Part shown: piece by piece, positions 26,010-34,134 of the stretch
How the letters are laid out: each line of letters opens with the position of its first letter
How positions within the stretch are numbered: the first letter of the stretch is position 1
Made by a program: the position numbers and the translations under genes
From: an uncultured Lachnospiraceae bacterium
GTDB lineage: Bacteria; Bacillota; Clostridia; Lachnospirales; Lachnospiraceae
DNA: 64,000 bases
Direction: 5' to 3'
NCBI GenBank assembly: GCA_902794095.1
Contig: CADBFZ010000009.1
Coordinates: forward strand, 54,406-118,405
The notes under the pieces: generated by a model
Told to the model about the DNA's origin: nothing
Database searches by the model: none
The model's input: the letters and a program-made list of their open reading frames with translations, nothing else

Positions 26010-26732
26010 ATGAGCGTTATTTCTATGAAACAGCTTCTTGAAGCCGGTGTGCACTTCGGTCATCAGACCAGACGTTGGAACCCTAAGATGGCTCCCTACA
26101 TCTTCACCGAGCGCAACGGCATCCACATCATTGACCTTCAGAAGAGCGTTGGAAAGCTTGATGAAGCTTACAAGGCAGTCAGTGAGATCGTAGCCCAGGG
26201 TGGCACTATCCTTTTCGTAGGTACCAAAAAGCAGGCACAGGACGCAGTTAAGACTGAGGCTGAGCGTTGCGGTATGTATTTCGTAAATGAGAGATGGCTC
26301 GGCGGTATGCTTACCAACTTCCGTACCATCCAGTCTCGTATAAACAGACTTCGCCAGATCGAGAGAATGTCTGAGGACGGAACTTTCGAAGTTCTTCCTA
26401 AGAAAGAAGTTATCGGACTTCGTAAAGAGTGGGACAAGCTCGAGAAGAACCTTGGCGGAATCAAGGACATGACCAGAATTCCCGATGCTATCTTCGTAGT
26501 AGATCCTAAGAAGGAGAACATCTGCGTACAGGAAGCCAGAGCACTCGGAATTACCCTTATCGGAATCGGCGACACCAACTGTGATCCCGATGAGCTTGAT
26601 TACATCATTCCCGGAAATGATGACGCTATCCGTGCCGTTAAGCTTATCGTAAGCAAGATGGCTGATGCTGTTATCGAGGCTAGCCAGGGAACCTCTAACG
26701 TAGCTAACGACGAAGCAGCTGAAGAGGCTTAA
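26010..26732 (+). CDS. rpsB: 30S ribosomal protein S2
   Basis: This 240-residue ribosomal protein binds the 30S head-body junction and recruits S1. Family sequence is clear from the start ([20 protein letters not shown]) through [14 protein letters not shown] and [16 protein letters not shown] at 25996-26002 is a strong ribosome site. The position immediately after a sigD/swrB region and before tsf matches Bacillus. Confidence 0.98.
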   Translation: MSVISMKQLLEAGVHFGHQTRRWNPKMAPYIFTERNGIHIIDLQKSVGKLDEAYKAVSEIVAQGGTILFVGTKKQAQDAVKTEAERCGMYFVNERWLGGMLTNFRTIQSRINRLRQIERMSEDGTFEVLPKKEVIGLRKEWDKLEKNLGGIKDMTRIPDAIFVVDPKKENICVQEARALGITLIGIGDTNCDPDELDYIIPGNDDAIRAVKLIVSKMADAVIEASQGTSNVANDEAAEEA

Positions 26733-26771
26733 TCACGTAACATTTAACTTAGATTTTTAAGGAGAAATATT

Positions 26772-27869
26772 ATGGCAGAAATCAGTGCTTCCATGGTAAA
26801 GGAGCTGCGTGAGAAGAGCGGCGCCGGAATGATGGATTGTAAGAAGGCTCTTAACGAGACTAACGGAGATATGGATGCAGCCCTTGAGTTCCTTAGAAAG
26901 AACGGACAGGCTAAGGCTGTTAAGAAGGCAAACCGTATTGCAGCTGAAGGTATCTGCTGCATCGCTACCGAAGGCGACAACAAGGCTGCTGTAGTTGAAG
27001 TTAACTCAGAGACCGACTTCGTTGCTAAGAACGAGAAGTTCCAGAACTTTGTTAAAGAAGTTGCAGCTCAGGCTCTTCAGTCTGATGCTAAGGATATCGA
27101 GTCTTTCATGGCTGAGACCTGGAAGGCAGATTCTTCTAAGACCGTTAATGACGTTCAGGTTGAGATGATCGCTACCATCGGAGAGAAGCTCAACATCAGA
27201 CGTTTCGAGAAGGTTTGCACCGATAACGGATGCGTAGCTACCTACGTACACGGCGGCGGAAGAATCGGCGTTATCGTAGTTGGTGAGACCGCTACCGTTA
27301 ACGATGATGTTAAGGAAGCTCTTAAGAACGTAGCTCTTCAGGTTGCTTCTATGAATCCTCAGTATGTAAGCAGAGATGATATCTCCGCTGATGAGATGAA
27401 GAAGATCGAAGAGATCACTCTTGATTCTGCACTTAACGATCCTGCAACCCTTCCTAAGCCTATTCTTCAGAAGCTTCTTGATAAGGCAGTTAATGAGAAG
27501 CTTTGGTCTGAGGAAGATCTCACCGCATATGAGGCAGAGAAGAACAACAAGTTCCTCTTCAACTTCCTTTCAGATGCTGCTAAGGCTACTCTTGCAGGAC
27601 TTGCAATGGATGACAAGGCTAACATCTCTGCTGATAAGATCTTCAGCGGACTTGTACAGGGCCGTATCTCCAAGCAGATCAAAGAGTCAACTCTCCTTGA
27701 GCAGGTATATGTAAAGGCAGAGGATGGCAAGCAGAACGTTGGCGCTTACCTCAAGAGCGTACAGGCTGATCTCAAGATCGCTAAGATCGTTCGTTTCGAG
27801 ACCGGTGAAGGCATGGAGAAGAAGAACGAAGACTTCGCTGCAGAAGTTGCAAAGCAGATGAATGCTTAA
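26772..27869 (+). CDS. tsf: elongation factor Ts with an internal extension
   Basis: This 365-residue protein exchanges GDP for GTP on EF-Tu. The N-terminal UBA-like domain (VKELREKSGAGMMDCKKAL) and the TDFVAKN core (Thr81 onward) are standard. Usual bacterial EF-Ts is about 280-310 residues. Here about 60-70 extra residues lie at roughly 221-290, between MNPQYVSRDDI and the SGLVQGRISKQ helix. The frame is open throughout and the C-terminus is normal, so this is an insertion rather than an error. pyrH and frr, which follow in Bacillus, are absent. Confidence 0.96.
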   Translation: MAEISASMVKELREKSGAGMMDCKKALNETNGDMDAALEFLRKNGQAKAVKKANRIAAEGICCIATEGDNKAAVVEVNSETDFVAKNEKFQNFVKEVAAQALQSDAKDIESFMAETWKADSSKTVNDVQVEMIATIGEKLNIRRFEKVCTDNGCVATYVHGGGRIGVIVVGETATVNDDVKEALKNVALQVASMNPQYVSRDDISADEMKKIEEITLDSALNDPATLPKPILQKLLDKAVNEKLWSEEDLTAYEAEKNNKFLFNFLSDAAKATLAGLAMDDKANISADKIFSGLVQGRISKQIKESTLLEQVYVKAEDGKQNVGAYLKSVQADLKIAKIVRFETGEGMEKKNEDFAAEVAKQMNA

Positions 27870-27892
27870 TCTTCAAACATAAATGCAAATAT

Positions 27893-27926
27893 AAATCCCG
27901 CAGGATCAAACCTGCGGGATTTTTTT
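27893..27926 (+). terminator. terminator of rpsB-tsf, probably bidirectional
   Basis: A perfect 12-bp stem (27893-27904 with 27911-27922) with a 6-base loop is followed by T's, and A's precede it on the opposite strand side. It lies between tsf and the convergent minus-strand gene at 27943-28707. Confidence 0.92.
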
Positions 27927-27942
27927 ATACTAATTAATCTTA

Positions 27943-28707
27943 TTAACCTCTGTTTGTTCTCTTGGTCCCGTGAAGGATCAGATTTTCATCCGAGGGGTCG
28001 ATCTGGATGATTCTCCCTTTTGAATCATACTGGGTCAGAAGAGTTGATGAGATGGCAGCGTGTCTGCTTCCGCCTCTTGTGATCAGTCTTTCGAATCTTT
28101 CTTCGTCACCGGTTCTGAGAGCATCTTTGATTGCCTTATCCTCATAAGGCTTGATATGTTCTTCTTCGGTATCGCTGCTGTAGGTTACGCCCTCATTTTC
28201 GAGCTGTTCGGTATATGCATCGAATTCGTCTCCGGGAATGGAATCAGTAGAATCCATACCTGTTTCGGCTCTGTAGAATTTCATCGAATCTTCGGCATGC
28301 AAAGGATCGATTTCTTCTTCTGTATCCGAATTCTTTTCGATTCCGTCCGTAAGAGGTTTGCTTTCCCAGATGTTACCGAAGATTTTGAGTATGTTTTCCC
28401 AAAGGCCGGATAAGATTTTTCCTAGGTTTTGGAATAATTTGGTGGTGTTGATTGCACCGAGAGGGGCATCGGGATTGGGCTTTTCGATTATATCCTGGGA
28501 ATCTTTGTTTTCTTTTTTCTCCTTGGGCTGATTCTGCTCAGGTTTTTGTGAAGAAGACCGCTCATAATAGACACCTTCTTCCCTGGCGGATTCTTCCGCA
28601 ATAGCCTGGTCCATGCTAAAGGGCGTAGAACTGTCCGAATTACCGGATTTGGTTCCTACGCTGCTTACCCCGTTATATGATTGTACCCTTGATACGGGTT
28701 CTATCAT
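27943..28707 (-). CDS. unknown protein with conserved C-terminal module
   Basis: This 254-residue protein is mostly polar. The N-terminal 90 residues are Ser/Glu/Gln/Lys-rich. A hydrophobic, Trp-containing stretch (about 92-115, LFQNLGKILSGLWENILKIF) could be amphipathic. The last 65 residues look ordered, with ALRTGDEERFERLI, a STLLTQYDSKGRIIQIDP motif and ILHGTK near the end. I do not recognise the family, though this C-terminal module resembles proteins I recall from other Lachnospiraceae. A GAGGAA ribosome site precedes the ATG (complement of 28705-28707). No signal peptide is evident. Confidence 0.75.
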   Translation of the reverse strand: MIEPVSRVQSYNGVSSVGTKSGNSDSSTPFSMDQAIAEESAREEGVYYERSSSQKPEQNQPKEKKENKDSQDIIEKPNPDAPLGAINTTKLFQNLGKILSGLWENILKIFGNIWESKPLTDGIEKNSDTEEEIDPLHAEDSMKFYRAETGMDSTDSIPGDEFDAYTEQLENEGVTYSSDTEEEHIKPYEDKAIKDALRTGDEERFERLITRGGSRHAAISSTLLTQYDSKGRIIQIDPSDENLILHGTKRTNRG

Positions 28708-28731
28708 TTGATTCCTCTATGCATATCTTTA

Positions 28732-28767
28732 TGCTATAATTTATAAAATACGTTCTATACGTATTTT
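28732..28767 (+). promoter_or_regulatory. fcl extended -10 promoter with an inverted-repeat operator
   Basis: TGCTATAAT at 28732-28740 is an extended -10 with no good -35. Directly after it an inverted repeat, AAAATACGT (28745-28753) and ACGTATTTT (28759-28767), spans the expected start site, with a 5-base spacer. It also lies upstream of the divergent minus-strand gene, so one regulator could control both. The regulator is unknown. Confidence 0.5.
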
Positions 28768-28824
28768 AACTTTTATTGTCCCGACGGGCAAGTTTCGATA
28801 TTGTCCGTAAGACGGCGAGGAAAT

Positions 28825-29766
28825 ATGGAAAAAAACAGTAAGATTTATGTAGCCGGCCACAAAGGGATGGTCGGTGGCGCAATTTTGAGAGAGCTTCAGA
28901 AACAGGGTTATGAGAACTTTATCCTAATGCCTCATTCGGACCTTGATCTGTGCGACCAAAGAGCGGTTGAAGATTTTTTTGAAAGTGAGAAACCGGAATA
29001 TGTATTCTTAGCCGCAGCCAAAGTCGGCGGAATCATTGCAAACTCCGAAGCACTTGCCGATTTCATGTATGACAACATGATGCTTGAGATGAATGTAATT
29101 CATTCGGCATTTAAAAACGGCGTAAAGAAGCTTGAGTTCCTCGGTTCATCATGTATATATCCCAGGCTTGCACCACAGCCCATGAAGGAAAGCTGCCTGC
29201 TTACTTCCGAACTTGAGAAGACCAACGAAGCGTATGCTCTTGCCAAGATTTCGGGACTTAAGTATTGCGAATTCCTAAACAGACAGTACGGTACGGATTA
29301 TATCTCCGTTATGCCGACTAATCTCTACGGTCCCGGTGATAATTATCATCCGACCCATTCACATGTAGTACCTGCTCTTATTAGAAAATTTCATGAGGCA
29401 AAAGAAAACGGAGCTCCTGAAGTTGTTTGCTGGGGCGATGGTTCTCCTCTTAGAGAATTCCTATATGTGGATGATCTTGCTGAACTTTGTGTTTTCTTAA
29501 TGAACAACTACAGCGGCAATGAGACAGTAAATGCCGGAAGCGGCAAAGAGATTACAATTAAAGAATTATCTGAACTTGTTGCCAAGACAGTCGGATATGA
29601 GGGCAAGATCGTATGGGATACTTCGAAACCCAACGGCACACCCAGAAAACTATTAGATGTTTCCAAGGCTACAAATTTAGGTTGGACCTATCATACAGAG
29701 CTTGAGGACGGACTTAAGCTTGCATATGATGACTTCTTGAACAATCCCGTGAGGGCTGAACGATAA
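28825..29766 (+). CDS. fcl: GDP-L-fucose synthase
   Basis: This 313-residue NADPH-dependent epimerase/reductase converts GDP-4-keto-6-deoxymannose to GDP-L-fucose for surface glycans. The N-terminal Rossmann motif is GHKGMVGGA. The SDR active site has Ser in LGSSCIYP and Tyr-Lys in [10 protein letters not shown]. The family-typical [21 protein letters not shown] is present, broken by description into NLYGPGDNY and SHVVPALI. Its usual partner gmd is not in the window, so it is either elsewhere or this enzyme serves another pathway. ATG 28825 follows GGCGAGG at 28814-28820. Confidence 0.93.
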   Translation: MEKNSKIYVAGHKGMVGGAILRELQKQGYENFILMPHSDLDLCDQRAVEDFFESEKPEYVFLAAAKVGGIIANSEALADFMYDNMMLEMNVIHSAFKNGVKKLEFLGSSCIYPRLAPQPMKESCLLTSELEKTNEAYALAKISGLKYCEFLNRQYGTDYISVMPTNLYGPGDNYHPTHSHVVPALIRKFHEAKENGAPEVVCWGDGSPLREFLYVDDLAELCVFLMNNYSGNETVNAGSGKEITIKELSELVAKTVGYEGKIVWDTSKPNGTPRKLLDVSKATNLGWTYHTELEDGLKLAYDDFLNNPVRAER

Positions 29767-29796
29767 TAACATTCAACACGTGAAGGGAGAGCTTTT

Positions 29797-31278
29797 ATGG
29801 AAGACAGAAACAGTATTCAGTACAAAGAGGCCGCTATGGCAAACCTGAGGATGCTGCAGGCTTCAACAGTTCTTTGTTCTATTATTTCTCTTGCTTACAT
29901 TGCTGAAGTATTTAAACAGGCAAGAACCGTAGGATATGTTGCATTGGTAGTTATACTGGCACTAACGCCTTCCATAATCGGATGGTTTATCTATAAGAAC
30001 GATAATGCCACCCCAATCGTTAAACATCTTATCGGTGTCGGATATGCGATAATGTACTGCTACGTTCTCTTTACCACAGAGAACATATTGGTATTTGTGT
30101 ATGTTATACCGATGCTGGTTATCATCACCTTATATGATGATACCAGGTATATCTTAAGCCTTGGCGTAGGTGTAGTAATTGTAAACGCTATTGCGATTGT
30201 TATCGAGGTTAAAAAGGGTATCATAACAAATTCGGCACTTGGCGAGATTCAGGCCTTTGTTATTCTGGTTACCGTTATCTATCTTGTAATGGTCAGCAGA
30301 ACCAACCATAATCTCCAGATAATGCGTACCAATAATCTTGAAGAAGCCAATGCCAAGACTCAGGCCCTTCTTGATAATATTCTTAAGGTTTCCGACAGGG
30401 TAACCGATACTGCAGGACAGCTTTCCGAAGAGATGGATTCACTTAAATCATCAATAGACAGAACCATCGAGTCCATGGAAGAGGTAAGACAGGGAACCAA
30501 CGAATCGGCAGAAGCTGCACAGGTTCAGCTGGTTCAGACAACCAAGATTTCGGATCATATCGAAACTGTCAGGTCTTCTGCAGATGTAATAACTGAAAAT
30601 GTTGAAGTTGCATCCGATGCGGTTAAGATAGGTACCGAGAACATCCGCAGAATGACAGAACTTACCGGTGAAGTTGATGCTGCAGGTAAGGATGTAGCCG
30701 GTGCTCTTGAGAGATTCAAGAAGACTGCCGATGAAATGAACTCCATTACCGTTATCATTACGGATGTTGCATCTCAGACAAGACTCCTTGCACTTAACGC
30801 TTCAATCGAAGCTGCAAGAGCAGGCGAAGCGGGAAGAGGATTTGCGGTTGTTGCTACAGAGATTTCAAATCTTGCCGGACAGACAACTCAGGCTACCGAG
30901 AACATCAATGCACTTATCGGTGAAGTAGTAAATCAGGTTGGTACCATGGTTACCACCATCGAAAGACTCCTTCAGATTGATGATGAAGAGAGCAAATGTG
31001 CATCAGATACAGCTGAAAGCTTTAACAAGATTTCCGGTACCGTTGAAATAATTAAGCGTCATACCAATGACCTTGATGATCTTGTGGGAAGACTTTCACA
31101 GGCTAATGAAGATATCGTTAACAGTATTCAGACTACATCCGCAGTTACCGAAGAGGTTACTGCTCATGCAACCGAGACTTATGATGTAAGCCTTCAGAAT
31201 CAGGATGTCGTTAACGGCATAGGAGATCTTGTATCCAGTCTTAATGAAGATGCGGAACTCTTGAAAGCAGGCAGATAA
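29797..31278 (+). CDS. methyl-accepting chemotaxis protein with multi-pass N-terminus
   Basis: This 493-residue chemoreceptor has about six transmembrane helices in residues 20-175 and no large external sensor domain, so it may sense through the membrane or membrane-soluble cues. The cytoplasmic part has the signalling hairpin tip ([20 protein letters not shown] near residue 330) that binds CheA and CheW, within a long coiled coil. A classic HAMP domain is not obvious. GGGAGAG at 29785-29791 is the ribosome site. It follows fcl by 30 bases and ends at a terminator. Confidence 0.92.
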   Translation: MEDRNSIQYKEAAMANLRMLQASTVLCSIISLAYIAEVFKQARTVGYVALVVILALTPSIIGWFIYKNDNATPIVKHLIGVGYAIMYCYVLFTTENILVFVYVIPMLVIITLYDDTRYILSLGVGVVIVNAIAIVIEVKKGIITNSALGEIQAFVILVTVIYLVMVSRTNHNLQIMRTNNLEEANAKTQALLDNILKVSDRVTDTAGQLSEEMDSLKSSIDRTIESMEEVRQGTNESAEAAQVQLVQTTKISDHIETVRSSADVITENVEVASDAVKIGTENIRRMTELTGEVDAAGKDVAGALERFKKTADEMNSITVIITDVASQTRLLALNASIEAARAGEAGRGFAVVATEISNLAGQTTQATENINALIGEVVNQVGTMVTTIERLLQIDDEESKCASDTAESFNKISGTVEIIKRHTNDLDDLVGRLSQANEDIVNSIQTTSAVTEEVTAHATETYDVSLQNQDVVNGIGDLVSSLNEDAELLKAGR

Positions 31279-31290
31279 ACAATTAATTCA

Positions 31291-31323
31291 GGGCGGATTC
31301 TTTCAGAATCCGTCCTATTTTTA
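31291..31323 (+). terminator. terminator after the chemoreceptor gene
   Basis: An 11-bp stem (31291-31301 with 31305-31315, one G-T pair) with a 3-base loop precedes a T-rich run. It ends the fcl-chemoreceptor unit. Confidence 0.88.
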
Positions 31324-31333
31324 TATATTGTAT

Positions 31334-31362
31334 TTGACACGGCCCGTTTGATTGTATACAAT
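31334..31362 (+). promoter_or_regulatory. gntR-icd promoter with GntR-type operator
   Basis: TTGACA at 31334-31339 and TACAAT at 31357-31362 are 17 bp apart, a near-consensus sigma-A promoter. The -10 lies within a perfect 12-bp palindrome, ATTGTATACAAT (31351-31362). Its core TTGTATACAA equals the core of the Bacillus gluconate-operon GntR operator, also bound by an FCD-type GntR. Autorepression by the downstream regulator is the simple reading. Confidence 0.75.
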
Positions 31363-31364
31363 AA

Positions 31365-31391
31365 TACACGTTGCGGAACGTGTAATTTTTT
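31365..31391 (+). terminator. terminator-like hairpin in the gntR leader
   Basis: TACACGTT (31365-31372) and AACGTGTA (31377-31384) form a perfect 8-bp stem with a GCGG loop, followed by A and seven T's. It begins a few bases before the expected start site, so it may act as an early attenuator, a second operator or a 5' stabilising hairpin. Confidence 0.45.
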
Positions 31392-31423
31392 TGCGTATTT
31401 GTCCATATTTGGAGGAGATACAT

Positions 31424-32107
31424 ATGGAAGAAGATGTTAAGGAAGGCGCATCTGATAAATATTCTTTGAGAGGAAGGGTTTTCTCACGTTTAAGAGAAGA
31501 TATTCTTAACGGAAAATATGAAGAAGGCGTTGAACTTCGAGAGATAGCCATCGGCGAGGAACTTGGAGTCAGCAGAACTCCCGTAAGAGAGGCTTTCAGA
31601 CAGCTTGAACTTGAGGGACTTATCAGGATCATTCCCAACAAGGGAGCTTATGTTGTCGGTATCAGTGATAAGGACGTAAGGGATATCTATATCCTCAGAT
31701 CCAGACTTGAAGGACTTGCTGCCAGATGGGCAGTGGATCATATAACCAAGGAGCAGCTTGAAGAGATGGAAGAGAATGTATATCTCGCTAAATTCCATAC
31801 TCTTAAAGGTCATACGGAGCAGATTTTTGAACTTGATAACAGATTCCATGAGCTTTTATATGAAGCATCGGGATCCAAGATTCTTGAGCATCAGCTTAAG
31901 GATTATCATCAGTATGTTCTTCGTATCCGTAAGAAGACTCTTTCAAGCAAAGCAAGAGGACCTCAGTCCAATCTTGAGCATGAAGCAATTCTTGAAGCTA
32001 TTAAGAATAAGAATCCGGATGATGCAGAGAGACTTGCTCACGAGCATATGATCAATGCTTATAAGAACATGATCGATAACGGGCTTATTAAACCCGAAGA
32101 GAAATAA
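31424..32107 (+). CDS. GntR-family regulator, FadR/FCD subfamily
   Basis: This 227-residue DNA-binding regulator has an N-terminal winged helix (about 18-80, with GEELGVSRTPVREAFRQLE) and an all-helical FCD ligand domain. The FCD metal-binding residues are visible as an Asp/His pair in DNRFHELL, His in LEHEAIL and His in AHEHM. This subclass usually binds a metal plus a small carboxylic acid. ATG 31424 follows GGAGGAG at 31411-31417. icd starts 18 bases later, so the ligand could be a TCA-cycle acid such as citrate or isocitrate (inference). Confidence 0.92.
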   Translation: MEEDVKEGASDKYSLRGRVFSRLREDILNGKYEEGVELREIAIGEELGVSRTPVREAFRQLELEGLIRIIPNKGAYVVGISDKDVRDIYILRSRLEGLAARWAVDHITKEQLEEMEENVYLAKFHTLKGHTEQIFELDNRFHELLYEASGSKILEHQLKDYHQYVLRIRKKTLSSKARGPQSNLEHEAILEAIKNKNPDDAERLAHEHMINAYKNMIDNGLIKPEEK

Positions 32108-32125
32108 CTTTACAGGAGATTTATT

Positions 32126-33334
32126 ATGGCAAAGATTCAGATGACAACACCTCTTGTCGAGATGGACGGAGATGAGATGACCAGGATCCTCTGGCAGATG
32201 ATCAAGGATGAGCTTATCACTCCTTATGTTGATCTTAAGACAGAGTATTACGATCTCGGACTCGCTCACAGAAATGAAACCAACGATCAGGTTACCGTTG
32301 ATTCAGCCAATGCAACCCTTAAGTACGGCGTTGCGGTCAAGTGTGCTACCATCACTCCCAATGCGGCAAGAATGACCGAATATAACCTCAAGGAGATGTG
32401 GAAGAGCCCTAACGGAACCATCCGTGCAATCCTTGACGGAACCGTATTCAGAGCTCCCATCCTTGTTAAGGGAATCAGACCTTATGTTTCCAACTGGACC
32501 AAGCCCATCACCCTTGCTCGTCATGCATACGGTGATGTTTATAAGAACACCGAGATAGCAGTTCCCGGAGCAGGTAAGGCAGAGCTTGTATTTACCGCAG
32601 CAGACGGAACTGAGACCAGAAAGACCATTCAGGAATTCGACGGACCCGGAATCATCCAGGGTATTCACAATACCGATAAGTCCATCACCAGCTTTGCAAA
32701 GGCATGTTTTGAATATGCTCTTTCAACCAAGCAGGACCTTTGGTTCTCAACCAAGGACACCATTTCTAAGATCTACGATCATCATTTCAAAGATATCTTT
32801 GCCGATATGTATGAGAAAGAGTATAAGGAGAAGTTCGAAGCTGCAGGCATCGAGTATTTCTACACTCTTATCGATGATGCAGTTGCCCGCGTAATCAGAA
32901 GCGAAGGCGGATTTATCTGGGCATGTAAGAACTATGACGGAGACGTTATGTCTGACATGGTAGCAACCGCTTACGGCGATCTATCCATGATGACTTCAGT
33001 GCTTGTATCTCCCAAGGGAGTTTATGAGTACGAAGCAGCACACGGAACCGTACAGAGACATTACTACAAGCACCTTAAGGGTGAGAAGACTTCCACCAAC
33101 TCCATCGCAACTATCTTTGCATGGACCGGTGCTCTTAAAAAGCGTGGAGAGCTCGACGGAATCGCAGAGCTTTCAGACTTTGCGGAGAAGCTTGAGAAGG
33201 CTTGTATCAAGACCATCGAAGATGGCAAGATGACCAAGTCACTTTCTCTTATCTCTGATTGCAAGGATCCCGTTATCCTTGATTCCGAAGGATTCATCAA
33301 GGCAATCAAGGATACTCTCGAGACTTTGCTTTAA
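32126..33334 (+). CDS. icd: NADP-dependent isocitrate dehydrogenase (eukaryote-like type)
   Basis: This 402-residue enzyme oxidises isocitrate to 2-oxoglutarate with NADP, supplying glutamate carbon and NADPH. It belongs to the homodimeric type II class (TIGR00127), not the E. coli type: early [13 protein letters not shown], the substrate motif [15 protein letters not shown], and the NADP region [13 protein letters not shown]. Length agrees with that class. It is the second gene of the gntR unit and ends at a terminator. In an anaerobe it probably belongs to an incomplete TCA branch feeding glutamate. Confidence 0.96.
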   Translation: MAKIQMTTPLVEMDGDEMTRILWQMIKDELITPYVDLKTEYYDLGLAHRNETNDQVTVDSANATLKYGVAVKCATITPNAARMTEYNLKEMWKSPNGTIRAILDGTVFRAPILVKGIRPYVSNWTKPITLARHAYGDVYKNTEIAVPGAGKAELVFTAADGTETRKTIQEFDGPGIIQGIHNTDKSITSFAKACFEYALSTKQDLWFSTKDTISKIYDHHFKDIFADMYEKEYKEKFEAAGIEYFYTLIDDAVARVIRSEGGFIWACKNYDGDVMSDMVATAYGDLSMMTSVLVSPKGVYEYEAAHGTVQRHYYKHLKGEKTSTNSIATIFAWTGALKKRGELDGIAELSDFAEKLEKACIKTIEDGKMTKSLSLISDCKDPVILDSEGFIKAIKDTLETLL

Positions 33335-33360
33335 TCCGGTTTTACTGATATATAATTATT

Positions 33361-33388
33361 GCCTGATGCATTTGCATCAGGCATTTTT
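33361..33388 (+). terminator. terminator of gntR-icd
   Basis: A perfect 10-bp stem (33361-33370 with 33373-33382), a 2-base loop and TTTTT follow icd. The stop codon of the convergent minus-strand gene (33377-33379) lies inside the stem, so both genes share this boundary. Confidence 0.92.
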
Positions 33389-34120
33389 GTAATATACAAA
33401 ATCCATATCGTCTTTTATGGCTTCTTCAAATCCGCAATCCGTAGGAATCAGGATTTTCTGTTCCATGCCTCGGTAACCGGGTACGGCATAAAACCTTCCT
33501 TTGAATTTCTTTTTGAGAGGACGATAGGTGTCGAAAAATGTATATCCCATGTCCCTGAAGAAACCTTTGTTACCCGTGATCATCCCAGCCATAGTGAGTT
33601 GAACATCTTCTCTGTGCAATAACGCACTTATTTCTTTTATGTTCTGATTCTTCTTTCCTACGGCCGCATAATACTTTTTTTGACTTTCATCCCTGAAGAT
33701 GTATTTCTCAATAGAATGTTCATCATAAGCGGCCATTGCTGCAGCGGCGGCTGTTCCACGTATTATCAGGTTATATCCCTGGATAAGTGCATATGCGGGA
33801 TGTCTTTTGCCGGTTGATTTGTCGGTTAATACGAATTCCTGTACCAATGATACATCCAGCATGTCCTCAATCTTTGTCTTTTTTTCAAAGATTGTTATGA
33901 CAATAAACATGTTCAGCATATTGGCAATCCACACAGCCATGATGGGGGTCAGCATATCACGATTAAGTAATATCAGCAAAGGCTCGAAGAAAAGGATCAA
34001 CAAAGTGATGATCATGTAAATATTTTCCCCGACGGATTTCGGTCTGGTATTTACATCGGGTCTTATATATGTTCTCAGGTATGCTATATCGTATTTTTCT
34101 CTAATGGACGGATCTATCAT
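33377..34120 (-). CDS. unknown two-helix membrane protein
   Basis: This 247-residue protein has two adjacent transmembrane helices (about 33-52 and 59-78) after a charged N-terminus. A cytoplasmic-type domain of about 165 residues follows, containing YNLIIRGTAAAAAMAAYDEH and a C-terminal ILIPTDCGFEEAI. I do not recognise a family. CCGGAG upstream of its ATG is the ribosome site. It starts 14 bases after the stop of the ABC-F gene on the same strand, so the two are probably co-transcribed. Confidence 0.72.
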   Translation of the reverse strand: MIDPSIREKYDIAYLRTYIRPDVNTRPKSVGENIYMIITLLILFFEPLLILLNRDMLTPIMAVWIANMLNMFIVITIFEKKTKIEDMLDVSLVQEFVLTDKSTGKRHPAYALIQGYNLIIRGTAAAAAMAAYDEHSIEKYIFRDESQKKYYAAVGKKNQNIKEISALLHREDVQLTMAGMITGNKGFFRDMGYTFFDTYRPLKKKFKGRFYAVPGYRGMEQKILIPTDCGFEEAIKDDMDFVYYKNA

Positions 34121-34134
34121 GTACGTACTCCGGA

